A stretch of DNA of 64,000 bases from Erythrobasidium yunnanense (taxonomy: Eukaryota; Basidiomycota; Cystobasidiomycetes; Erythrobasidiales; Erythrobasidiaceae), in the NCBI GenBank assembly GCA_001600175.1, contig BCJC01000006.1, positions 1,007,968-1,071,967 on the forward strand, given 5' to 3'. This document shows, piece after piece, positions 1-11,300 of this stretch (the stretch's first letter is position 1; every line of letters begins with the position of its first letter). Both the position numbers and the translations under genes were made by a program. The notes below the pieces were generated by a model. It was not told the DNA's origin. It worked only from the letters and a program-made list of their open reading frames with translations, and searched no databases.

Positions 1-970
1 GGTCTCACTCTTAGCTCAATTTCGCTACTGTGAGAGTTTCGACTTACGGTGAAATAGATCTTGAGCAGCTCGTAAAAGGTCTAGTGACAAGGTCAGCGGA
101 TTTGAGGCGCGAGACAGTTGAAAGGTTCCTACGAAGTTGAATGCAACATAAGGCATAACTCCGGCTGTCGTAGGTCCGATCCCTTTATATAAGGCTCGTA
201 GGCCGCCCTCCTCTTTAAGCACCTTGATGCCCATGCCTAGGACGCCGGGATCTTTCGGTTTGATAAGAGTAGCTGTACCGTCACCTATCTGTGCTGCTGT
301 TAGAGTGAGCATATACATTTCAGCGTCTATACCTACGAGCCCGAGTTCAAGACGATGAGGCCGACTTACCTTCGGCTGAAGCCCCTATTGAAGCTGAGAC
401 TATACTGATTCTACTCCGCACGAGATCGAGTGGATAGGTAGCTACGACTGAGCACATGCCAGCCAGGGCGCCAGCTGTGAGGCGCAGAGGCGTGTCCAGC
501 GGGACGGTCCCGTCTTGAGTGAATGTTTTCTTGAAGAACTCGTAGCTGCTGAACTGCACAGCGCTATACGGCATGATCCTCAAGCAATTGACGCCATTTC
601 CTCTGAACATGCCCTTAATGCCTTCTTCTCTCCATATCTTGGCCAGAGCAGACAGGACGCCTCCATACTGTTTCCCACCACCTTGACACTGGTATATGAT
701 CTTCAACCTGTTCGTCGAGGGAGAGCGTGTCTCAGCCGGACAGTCTCGGATAGGGGTCTTTTGCAGAAAGCCTTACCTTTCTAATGGCGCTACGCTCGTT
801 CTACTCACTGCACCTGCTAATGCACCAGCTAAGAAATACGAAGAGACGAGGTAGGAAGAAGCTGCTGCTCTCTGGCCCTCCGGCGGCTGTATAGGTTCTG
901 CTTTTGCAGCCGGAGGAGGAGTCGCATTCGCAGCGCCAACGGGGATAGATGTAGATTTGGATGAGGACAT
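1..970 (-). CDS. Mitochondrial carrier family protein (partial, C-terminus beyond left edge)
   Basis: Inner-membrane solute carrier of the SLC25 family. The start is the ATG at 970; the upstream in-frame codons do not look coding. Exons run about 970-777, 707-370, 288-133 and 80-48, and a donor at 47 leads out of the window. Two of the three carrier repeats are visible. Their PX[DE]XX[KR] signatures are PLERLK in repeat 1 (split by intron 1) and PLDLVR in repeat 2. Repeat 3 starts near the edge and its signature would lie outside. The wording of the repeats (e.g. FRGNGVNCLRIMPYSAVQF) is closest to the yeast YPR011C / calcium-regulated carrier branch, transporters of nucleotide-type substrates. 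The substrate itself is inferred only. The Pro/Ala-rich N-terminal 45 residues show no EF-hands. Divergent from the next gene. Confidence 0.88.
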
Positions 971-1350
971 TATGCTTGACACTCTTGAAGGTTCAGATTG
1001 TGCCAATCGCTTGCAAGACGGTAATGGATCCCGGCAATTCAACTCGTTCGCATCAAGAGCATATAGATACGATCCATGTAAGGTAGGACTGTGCGTGTAC
1101 TACAGATAGTGCATGGATGTTGTCTTGCGGGTTGTATATCGATTTTGACTGGCAATGGCTCGAAGTCCAAGCTTGCCCTTCGCTCGACTGGTCCACATAC
1201 CAGCAACGACGCGCCGATTTCGATACAATCTACACGCTCCCTGCCTTGAAATTCCTTCAGCGCACTTCTGACTGCCTGGCGCCTGTCATCGTCCAGGCTT
1301 TGCGCTGCTTTGGCCTCCCGATGATCTGATAACTGAAGTCGGTCGCACCC
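971..1350. other. Intergenic, divergent promoter region
   Basis: This stretch lies between two divergently transcribed genes and should hold both promoters. Overlapping open frames occur on both strands (about 1039-1362 and 1117-1329) but neither matches a family nor has supporting splice sites. No RNA gene or repeat was seen. Confidence 0.5.
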
Positions 1351-2447
1351 ATGTCTACACACCAGTGGCCTCTAGATTTGCAACGGAGATCAACTATCGT
1401 ACTTCCTGCGCCTCGCTCGCCATGTCCACCTGCCCAAACAGAACCTGGCTATCGCAAGCACTGGTACAAGGAGCTGGAAGAAATGCGTACACGGGGAAGC
1501 AATTCAGCTGGTTTGAGTCTCACACTCGACTATCCCCTAGCGGATGACCCGCGTAATGAAGGCATAGTCTGGGCATGTTGCCCATCCGAACGTGAAGACA
1601 TCAAGCTCGTCCTCAAGATCTTTGACTATGATGAATTGGTGTATAGTAGGTAAGTCTATAAGTCGTGCAGTGTCCCCTCTTACCGGCTCGCGCTTAAACA
1701 ATGCCTCACGCCTAGTCCGAACGATGGTACTGTCGAGTATCCCGATACTACACTTTGGGCTGGCGAAGAGTTCGCCTTCAACCACGTCAGGAATCAGCAG
1801 GGGAAGCTCCTGCCGTACAGCTACGGCTTCTACGAGGTGAACTGAACAGAGGAACCTGTCGCCGACCCTCAGCTAATCATTGTCCACATACCCATAGCTG
1901 ATCCTCGAAGGTACCATAGTGTGCTGTCACCTAATGGAGGAAATTGACGGCATCCTCGTGGACGAAAATCTGTTCCATGGCTCAGGAGAGCATTGGCAGC
2001 AGAAGCATTGGGACAGCCTTGTCAGTCGATCAAATCTATATGCTGCAGCTCCCGTACATCTACAAGTCCAGGCTGACATTTCATCGTTGAGTATAGGCGG
2101 AAATCTTCCTGCGAGCCGTCTCTTATTTACACAGCGTCGACATACTGCATGGCGATCTGGCTGATCGCAACATCTTCATACTAAATGCCGGTAAAGTGCT
2201 TGAGAGCGATGATATTCCGCAGATCGTACTAATCGACTGGACGCGAGCTGCCAGAATTTCTGAAGCCAGGAACAGTCCAGGAAACGCAGATGGCAAGAAG
2301 TTCTGGCACATCATCTTTCTGAGACATACTTTGGCCCTCTGGACACTCAAGCTAGATCGTTTTCTCACTCGGTCTGTTGACTGGCTCGAGGGACCAGGCC
2401 AAAATCTGTGGCAGCTCTGCTACAACGTAGAGAGCCCGTCAGTGTAG
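1351..2447 (+). CDS. Kinase-fold (APH/protein-kinase-like) orphan protein
   Basis: A protein of kinase fold, not assigned to a known pathway. The start is the ATG at 1351, after an in-frame stop at 1327. The exons I read are 1351-1650, 1717-1841, about 1898 to 2020 or 2050, and 2096-2447. The last intron has two possible donors, at 2021 or 2051, both in phase. The catalytic-loop motif LHGDLADRNIFI lies near 2145-2175. The metal-binding segment is IVLIDWTRA, with DW replacing the DFG of ordinary kinases, as in aminoglycoside phosphotransferase and small fungal kinase-like families. No clear glycine loop is visible in the N-terminal half. Basidiomycetes carry many such lineage-specific genes. 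The gene at 14987-16328 is a second kinase-fold gene but is not obviously a close paralogue. Confidence 0.72.
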
Positions 2448-2784
2448 CTGCAAGTACTAATCATGGACCTCATCCCGACCAATCAACGCACGTCGTCAGC
2501 TTTCAAATCTACCTAAGGATGGTCGAGGAATTTGGCCGAAAGGCTGTCAGGTATCTGGCACATCAGATGTCGGCAATTTTACAGTATAATATCGGTGGAG
2601 TGTTGTATGGGTCCATGTATTCTGATTGAAGTCTTACAAGTGCTTGGCCCAAAATCCCCGCGGCCTGTCAATCGATGTCGTCAGTAGACAGCAGTTGATA
2701 AGCGCTATCAATCTCGCTCTGCTTTGCTTTTCGCTGTTTTCTGACTACCAGATCAAAGACAAGACACATAAAACCTAGACAACC
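2448..2784. other. Intergenic, tandem spacer
   Basis: Spacer between two genes on the same strand. It should hold the 3' end signals of the kinase-like gene and the promoter of the next small gene. An open frame at 2408-2629 overlaps the gene end but looks non-coding. Nothing else was seen. Confidence 0.5.
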
Positions 2785-3480
2785 ATGGCACTAAACGATG
2801 TGAGCTGACTGCGACCGAAGAAAAGGGTGTGCGGAAAAGCTGATAAGAAAATGTCTTTCTCGAATGGCTAGATGAGCATTGATCTGACCAAGGTACTTTT
2901 AACGATGCATATAAGCCTATCAAAAGCTAAAGAAGGCGCTGTTCTTGCTGGCTTCTAGTCGACCGACGATACGGTTGTACCGGGCGTTGCTACTTCGAAG
3001 TGAGCACAAAAGGTAGTTTTTTCGAGTCTTCCTCGACACTGAGCAGTGTATTTGCTACTCTAGAATCACTCCGCCCTCTTCCGGAGACTCTGACAGCTCT
3101 GTACGCGGATGTCTCCTTCTGACAGCTGTCATCAAGCTCATCAGGACATCCAACAGGACACCGCTGTCGATGCATCTCAGCAAGATCAGACTCTCGCCAG
3201 CACAACAGTAGAGCCTCTTGCTCCAGGTAAGTGTAGTCACAGCGGAGAACGCTTTTCTCGACGGACCATGACTGATCCCCGTTTTCGAATGCACAGCTGC
3301 GGGATCAAGTGAGTTGTTCTAGCACGCCTCAATCTACCATAAGCTGATGAAACTGCAAAAGCCGGCGCAACTACATCCACCACTTCAAGCTCTTCGTCAG
3401 AGGACGCTCCTGCTGGATCCAGCCTTGTTCAAGACGCGGTCAACGCGGCAAAGAGCGTTCTGGACAGCTTGCAGAAGTAG
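2785..3480 (+). CDS. Small 117-aa protein encoded by seven short exons
   Basis: Not recognised. I derived the model from splice signals: exons 2785-2799, 2872-2892, 2959-2999, 3047-3110, 3145-3226, 3297-3308 and 3362-3480. They sum to 354 nt, an unbroken frame of 117 codons plus stop. The first exon codes only MALND and the sixth is just 12 nt. The protein starts with about 45 residues that could fold (ATLESLRPLPETLTALYAD). A long Gln/Thr/Ser-rich acidic middle follows, then a final amphipathic helix (SLVQDAVNAAKSVLDSLQK). No signal peptide or membrane segment is visible. The 34-nt intron at 3111-3144 is the weakest part, being shorter than the others and with a poor donor. The small size and layout would suit a subunit of a larger complex, but no function can be claimed. 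Confidence 0.6.
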
Positions 3481-3994
3481 AGGAAGCTATTCTGCATTGT
3501 GTATCCCTGTAACATACAAGAATCTCGCGCTTCGACTCTGCTTACCTAATCACGTGACCCCTATCTCCGGCTGGATGTCTGCCTTTCTGCTTCGCTCCAA
3601 CTCGTCGGACCCCAAATGAAGCTGTAAAGCACAACGAAGACGATGGTGCACGCTGATGCTGACGCGCTGACATTCAAGCTGATTTCAACGAGCGTGACGG
3701 ACCGTCAAACATCATCCGCATTGGCCATGGACGGTACTCGGAGATCACCCTTCATCAGCCCACACGCGACGGCAAACGATGGACAGCGAATGTTTACTGG
3801 AACCGTTGAATGTTTACCGTCACTCGTGATCGGCCTCGTCTTGTCTGGATCCTGCAACCTGCTGCTTCCTCTTTCATCTGCACCAGCTATTGATGTACAC
3901 AGACTGACTCGCTGCGAGAGGAACAACAACGACACCTCTCCAACTCGCCCACACTCCTTTCGCTGGCCTCGCTCTCTAGCGGGCGCTATCGACC
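3481..3994. other. Intergenic, promoter region of protein kinase
   Basis: Spacer between the small seven-exon gene and the kinase gene, both on the plus strand. A 203-codon open frame on the plus strand (3643-4254) and a 114-codon frame on the minus strand (3705-4049) cover it. Neither has family resemblance, and both run into the kinase's first exon in another frame. I read it as promoter and 5' leader. Confidence 0.5.
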
Positions 3995-6900
3995 ATGCAA
4001 GCAGATTTCGCAACTCGGGTCGCGCAGCAGCTCTACGATGTTCGACCATCTCCTACCCTCGAAGTGCACAAGCAGCTCCATCCCACTCCCTCGCCTTCGC
4101 CCGCGCTCGATGCAGTCGCAGGGACAGCTCCTCCAGGCAAACCTTTTGCACCGAGACCCGTCTCGTTCGATGGCGGCTTCTACAATACTTCTACGCCTAT
4201 CAAGAGACAACCTCCGCCTGTCGTCGTCACTTCGTCGCCGAAAGGAACGACTGACATCTTCAGCATGGCTTCAGACAGACAACTTGCTGAAAAGTACAAG
4301 TTTATCGAAGAAGTCGGCTTTGGCAACTGGGTGCGCATCAGACTTGTCGTCAGAACCTAAAATCCAGCTGAAATGCTTGCAAACATCAGGGCTCAGTCTG
4401 GAAGGTGCACACCAAACAAGGCGAACATGCAAATCAGACACAGGCTGTCAAGCTCGTCTTCCGTACAAAAGAGGACAAGACGACTCCTGCACGAGTACGC
4501 AGTATCTGGCAAGAGTTCAAGTGGGTTTCGGAGTTTCGAAGTTCTGCAGCGTAGAAGTTGATTTTGAGGCTCCTTCTTCTTTGATGAACAGAATCATACG
4601 CGCTTTCAAGGCGGATCCGCACCCTAACATCATACGCTTCTACGATTTGTAAGTCATCACAGAAGCCTCTATTATTTTCCTTACTGACTCTCATTTTCGT
4701 TTGCAGTATCATATGCCCGAGCTGTAAGTGTCGATAGCGCGTATGCTAGTATCGCAAGCTTAAAATATCGTTTCTGCGAAAGATGCTCTGGTCGTTATGG
4801 ATGTAAGTGGGAATCCAAAGCGACTTGCGATGAAAACAGGCTGATCTCATCTGGCACGGCAGATCCACTCGAAGCTTATGCCAAGTAGGTGTCTCATACG
4901 TCCTGCATCAGTGCTCAAGCTGATCTGTTCAATGCAGCAAACGTGCCTGAAACGGTCGCTCGTCCATATTTCCAGCAGCTTCTTTCTGGTCTAGACTATC
5001 TTCACGTTCACGGGATAACGCATAACGATATCAAGCCAGGTAGCGCAATCCACAGTAGACAGAAGACGGAGCTGACGTAGGACCCTTGTCCCACAGCAAA
5101 CATCCTCATCTCGAGTGATGATCGTCCAATCATTGTCGACTTTGGGTTCGCGAATAGATGGAGTCTTGAGCCTAATCATGAGACTACAGCTTTCATGTCG
5201 TCTCTCTCATGGTGCGTCGGTTTCAACCCCTACATCCGCATAGGGCAGGAAGTGCTAATGTTCGCTATGTTTTGTTAGGGGAACGCCTGAATACCTGGCT
5301 CCCGAACGTGCGGCTCAGAAGATGCACGACGAGAGAGTGAGCGACATCTGGTCGCTCGGAATCACAATGTACGAGATTGTGATCGGGCGAACACCCTTCG
5401 AGAAAGACACTACCGAAGAGTTTCTATCAAAAGAGTGAGCTCACCTACAACTGACGAAACAGACAATATGTAGCTCAGAACTTTGTGACTACATAGAGCG
5501 TTGGAAGTCTACTACAACCGAACGCTGGCTGGTACCTTCCACGGATCTTACAAGCTTTCACTCGCTTTCGAAGACCTTCTGAGGCAGATGGTCGAGCCTT
5601 CAGTAGCAACTCGACTCGTATCGTGTGGAAAGGGATTGTTACATCCCTTCTTCAGCTTGCGCCCACCGAGCGTCATGCTCAGCGAAGGTAAGCGACCTTC
5701 TCTTAGGCACTTTAGTGAAATGAGCTGATATTGTTGCTCTGACATAGCTCGCTCGGTCTCTGCTATGTTCACCAAAGTGAATGCCGTTCCAAGCGTACCC
5801 TTCACCTACTCGAGTGCCGCTACAACACCTCAAAAGACGGAGACTCAGCGCATCCTATCGCCTACAAGCGAAACACGACGACAGATGGAAGCAGCCAGGC
5901 CTGTTCTATCGCCAGTCCAATCGCCTGCTCAGCCTAAAGCTCCTGCTCCCACGCCCGTCACTTCACCAATGTCCAGCTACACTCGTCCGAAGAGCTTCCA
6001 AGCTGCGAGAAAGGCTGTTCCAGCTGCCAATACGGCTGAGAAGAGTCCAGCTAAGAGAAAAGGCGAAGTCAAGGTATTCAAGGATCCCAAGAGCCCGACA
6101 GGTATGCTACCTCCACCGCTCCTGCATGATATAATGCTAATGAAATGAAAATGCTGTTCTTCAGTCAATACGGGCAGCAACAATGCTTCAGGCAAAGCTG
6201 GTCTTCGACCTCTACTATTGCGAGCTGGTTCTGCATCTTCCGTTAAGCCAGTCAATAGTCCTCAGGAGCTGGCTCCACCAGTTCCCACCTCGAGTACAAG
6301 CACGATTTTGGGTGCTAGCAGTCCTTCCAAAGTCTTCGGCAACCTCACGTCTGCCAACAATACCAACGGGTTAAACCGAAGTGTCTCTACCAAGTCACCA
6401 TCTGGCACTCCCAAGAAGCAGCTGGCTGCAAGTCGAGATTCTAAGGAACTCAGATCGCCTGTTTCCGTCAAGGCTGGAAAACTGCTCGAGGAGAAGGAAA
6501 ACATCTTTGGAAGCTTGAAGCGCGGAAGATCCAACACCACTTCGACTCTCAACACTGTAAAGGGGTCTCCAGCTAAGCTTGGGAGATCGCCATCTAAGAA
6601 GGTTGCGGATATATCTTCCGGTCTTTCAAGTCGTCAGTACCGGCCATATCACCCACAGCTCCAACAGCTGATATATCGTTTTCTGTCAGTCAATACGAAC
6701 GACTCTCGCCCTCTTTCAGCGCAGAGCGTAGTGCCTACCGCAGCTCCGGCTGAAGCGAGGTCCGTATCGGAGCTGTCCAAGCGACGACCTGGTGAGAGCA
6801 AGCTCAGCAAATCCACTTCTTCTATATCCTTTGCATCGCTCTCTTTGTCGTTCCGAAGCAAAAGTCGTCTATCTGGAGACAAGCTTCGCGAATTCGATGC

Positions 6901-8073
6901 TGGGAAGCCTGTACAGGATGATTATGGAATGGTGGAAAGAGACACCAGAATGTCTTCAGATGGCTGTAAGCCAACTCAAATGGCTGATGCGTTCTTTATA
7001 TACTGACTCGTTTATAGCATCGGGCTTAGCCTACCTACGCGAAGACGTAATCCACATTCGCAACCCAGAAGAGAAGCAAGAGGTCATCCAAGAACGCATC
7101 ATCTCACCTCAAGCACAGCGAGAATATGGACAAGCTATCGAGCAGGAAACGCTTCGCAACTCCTTCGCCAGAAGCAAGAGTACCAGTAGCAACAAGCGGC
7201 TACCTCTTACTCCACCTTCTGAAGATGCTCCACCACCTGTGCCGGTCGTCAGCCCCAAGAACAAGATCAGAGTTTCGTTGGCGCCGAGCTTCGCTGCCAG
7301 ATCGGCTTCTGCAGCTTCCAATCGGACTGAGGACCGCTGCGATTCCAGACAGTCCGACATTTCCGATGCAAGCGTTAGAAGCGAGCAGAGCAACGATGGA
7401 GACGCTACAGTCAACCACTCAGAATCCGTCCAATCGCACATTATCAACTATGTCCCATCTATCACTGTCTCTACAAGCGGATCAGTTGCATCCAGCAGAC
7501 AATTCCGCTCGTGCTGGTCACCTGAAACGGTTCCCTCCGAGACAACCAGCGAGTCTGAGTTTGGCGAACGACCAGAAAGCCAGCAGTCCAATCATACGTA
7601 TCGCAGAGATAATGAAGAGGATGAAGAGGAAACCATGCACGCAACGCCTCAGTTCAGACGAACTTCCGCTGTTTTCACCCGCTCTCCTCGAGCTGAGAGT
7701 ATCTATCAAAGGTGAGAACGGCCATTCCTGTTTCTTCGAAGCCTGCTAACGAGGCTTGTGTAGCTTCATCTGCCCTTCACCGCAAATCGAGATACCAGCT
7801 GCGGCCAGACTTTCACCTGCTCCCCGTACAACAAGCTTGAACGCTACATGGGGTCCATCGTCTCGAGGTGTCATGACACCTTCTCCAGAAGCACAAAGGG
7901 AGTACATGGACCTACAGAAGCTCAATCATTCCGACTATACCTTGTTTCCACCTCCTGAGGATTTGAGATCCCTAGCCTCGCCTCCTCCACGCCCCGACAC
8001 TGCAGCATCAAAGCGCACCCTCACGAAGATGAAGAGTTGGCTCGGAAAACTTGGCTTCGGAAGCCGCCACTGA
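3995..8073 (+). CDS. Ser/Thr protein kinase with long disordered C-terminal tail
   Basis: A eukaryotic protein kinase of more than 1,000 residues in about ten exons; the first is 3995-4330 and the last ends at 8073. The glycine loop GFGNWGSVW is assembled across the first intron. The ATP-binding lysine follows in QAVKLVFR. The catalytic loop reads HNDIKPANILI, so the usual HRD is HND. The metal site is DFGFAN, the activation segment ends GTPEYLAPER, and DIWSLGITMYE follows. After the kinase lobe (ending near 5690) come about 700 low-complexity Ser/Pro/Thr/Lys-rich residues with many SP and TP sites. A short motif SP[QE]AQREY occurs twice, near 7105 and 7890. The polybasic end KRTLTKMKSWLGKLGFGSRH could bind membrane or partners. 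Kinase subfamily not assigned; catalysis looks intact apart from the HRD arginine. Confidence 0.88.
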
Positions 8074-8324
8074 ACGAATCCGTGCAAATCGAGTTGGCTA
8101 TACCATTCTTGGAGCACGTATCTCTGTTACCTATAGTTAGCTTTTCCTACCCACTTATGTCTGTCACGATCCGCGCAACGATACGATAGCTGGAAGTCGT
8201 CATGCCTCATAGACTCTTCTGTCTTTACTGAACCTGCTAGCTGTACATGATCTGGGAAACGAGGGGTATGTAATTCTACAAAACGACTTTTATGCAACTT
8301 AGATCACCTTACAACGATATTCGT

Positions 8325-11300
8325 CTACGCTGCTTCGCCGTCTTTCCTTCTTTTCGCTTCTGTATCTCCTGGAGTCTCTTCCTCTCGTGCTCGTTTTGCA
8401 CCTGCTTCGGTCACTGCTGAGAGGGCAGTATTGACTAAAGCTCCTCTTCCTCGGCCGGCAGCACCTGTAACGGCTCCTGGTGCTCCTCTACCACGCCCTC
8501 TCCCTCGACCTCTTCCGACTGCTGCTCCGGCTGCCGCAGCAGGGTCAGGAGACGCTTCAGTACCTGGAGTGGTTGCTGCACTGCCTTGTATGCTAAGGCC
8601 GCCTGCACCGCGGCCAGCGCCAGCTCCTCGCGTCACTGCACCAGTACTTTGACTTCTGCCCGCGATAGATAGACCTTTAACGGGCGACGGAGTCGATGGA
8701 CCGGTTGCACCAGCTACAGCTACTACGGGCTTGTTGGCGGCGGCGGGTGAGGCTGTAGGACTTGGAGCTGGTGCTGTAGCACCTTCGCTTTGTGCTTGAG
8801 CTAATTTCGACTTGAGCGAAGCAGCCTCTTTGCGCAGAGCAGTAATTTGATTCTCTCGCAGCTTGTTCTTCAGCTCGAATTGCTGTTGTAATTTCTTCTC
8901 CAGCTGCTCGGACTGTGCTGTTAAAGCTTGCGTATGCTCCTTCTCTTTGCCCTCGAGAGCCTCTTTGACGGCTTCGTCGACATCCTCTTGGCTAATCCTA
9001 ACCTCGCCAGGTTCAGCATTGTCGCCATTGGCCGTAGCGGTGGCTGCGGCAGACGCCTGTGCTTCGGACACAGCTTTTGCGAGCTTCTCATCGTATTCCT
9101 TCTGTAGATTCTGCAATGCTTCTTGGTGAGACTTTGTGAGGGCCTCGATGCGCGCTTGAGCCTCTTGAAGTAGTTTACGTGCCTCTTGCAGCTCGTCATT
9201 CGTCGCTTGCTGTACTTCTTCCTCCTTCACCTTCACAGCTTCCTCGACCTTGACCGACGCTATCTCCTCTGCACGCCGCTGAACTTCAGCATCATCGACA
9301 GGCGCAGCCTGTGAAGTATTGTCGGTGGAGCCAGACTCTGTCGCCAGACGAGCTTTTTCTTCCTCGAATCCTTTCTGAAGCCTTGCTTTCTCCATTTCGA
9401 ACTCCTCCTGCAAGCGAGATGTAGTCTCTGAGACAGCATGTTGAACAGCTGCCTCTTTCTCTTCAGCCAGGCGGTCTTCCAGCTCTTTCAGCTTTGCAGC
9501 TATTGCTTCGGCGCTATCGCCAGACCCATTTTCTGCAGCGGCACCGTTCGTTGAGGCGGGGAGTTCAGCTATCCTCTGTTTGATCTGCTCTTCCATGCTG
9601 TCGGTCAGATCCTGCTGCGTCTTCCGTAATTCCTTGTTTTGGGCGTGGAAGTTTTTCTGCAGATACGTAAGGTCAAAACAGTCTAGGTGTAGCATAATGA
9701 ACTCACATTATCGGTCAGCAGACGGCCGTTGCGCTGGTTCATAGCCTAGGATCAATTGTCAGATAGCTGGAATGTTGATGCTCAGAATCAGCCTTACTGC
9801 ATTTTCTTCCTCTAGCTTCTTCCGCGCTGCTTCGGTCTCTTCCTGAAGTTGCGTTGTCTGGTCCTTTGCTGCAGACAGCTCCTGTTTTTCAGCCTCCAGT
9901 TTGCTGATGACTTCATCCTTTTCTGTGCGCAACTGAGCTAGCGCTTCGTCGTTGGCGGAAGAGCTCGAAGTTTGCGCTTCTGAAAGCTTCTGCTCAAGTT
10001 CGGCTTTAGCAGCAGTCAGCTGCTCCGCCTCTTGCTCCATTGTGGTCTTGTGTATAGACAGTCAGATTAGGTGTACCTCAACGAAGACATGTCGCTCACG
10101 ATTTTAGCTTTGGCCTCTCTCGCTGCTTCTCGCTGCTCTCTCGCCATACCTTGCAGCTTCTTGAAGCGTTCTAGCGATGCTTCAGCCTGCAGACGCAATG
10201 ATAAGCCTGCTACATTGCTAGTATGGAACACACCTACTCTGGTATTGGCATCGTTGAGGTCGGTAGTGATAGCATTTGCTTTGGCTTCAGCCGCTTCTTT
10301 GGCTTTTTGAGCTTCGTCCAATTGTGCCTTGACCTTTTCGAGCTCCTCCTTCAATTGCGCTAATTCAGCAGGATCGATGCGCTCGTATTTCTGGAGGATC
10401 TGCTGAGTGCGCGTCTTCCAACGTGCGTTGTCCTCCTCAAGCATCTTGATATTGCGATCGCGAGCTTCAACATCGGCAGACAAGATACGGACCTGTTCGC
10501 GAAGAGGGTTGAGCTGCGCTTCGGACTCGGCAAGCTTGTTTTGCAGAGTTTGAGCTCGATTGAGTGCCTGTTGACTGTCTCTGCGCAATGTTTCGTTGCT
10601 CTCGCGGAGCAGATTGAGCGATTGGATCTTCTCCAATAGCTCAGCGTGCTGTGAAGCGATAGAGGATGAATCTGCGCCTCGTTGTCGCTCTTCGCTGAGC
10701 TCGTTGCTCTTCTCGTCAAGTTGCTTATTGGCGTGATCAAGCTCCTGTCGAAGCCGAGCTTCCTGTTGTCGACTAAGCTCGAGGCGGAGTTCCGCAACAT
10801 CCTTTTCTCGGCGAATATAGCGTATGACGGCGTGCAACTCATCGGCACTCTTTGCGTCTGTAGGCAAATTAGACGGAGCTTCGTCTGCGGAGGATGGATG
10901 AGCTTCGGCAGCTGCTTGTATGCGGGCTGCCTGGGCGGAGACGGTTTCAAGGTGATTATGTAGAATAGAGTTTTGGGAGATAAGGTCATCGCAGCTGTTC
11001 ATGATGCACAGTAAGCTTAATTCTAGAACCGGCGAAGATGACATACCGTTTCTTCTGCTCATCAAGCTCTCGCTGTAGAGTGTCTTTCTGCTCAGTCCAG
11101 CTGCCTTTAGAGGCATTAAGTTCCTGCTGAGCATTCTCGGCTAATGAGCGTGCCTGCTGCAGAGCCTTCTGTTCCGTATCAAGCTGAGCCTTCAGAGCAG
11201 TAAGCATCTTGACGTCCTCTGCATGCCCAAGAACCTCGGCTTGGTATTTTTCGTGCGCTTCAGCTGCACGTCGACTTTGTTCTGCCAAGTCGGCTTTTGC

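Noticed and set aside
3643-4254. 203-codon plus-strand open frame
   Set aside because: It overlaps the kinase's first exon in another frame and shows no domain; chance open frame in a GC-balanced region.
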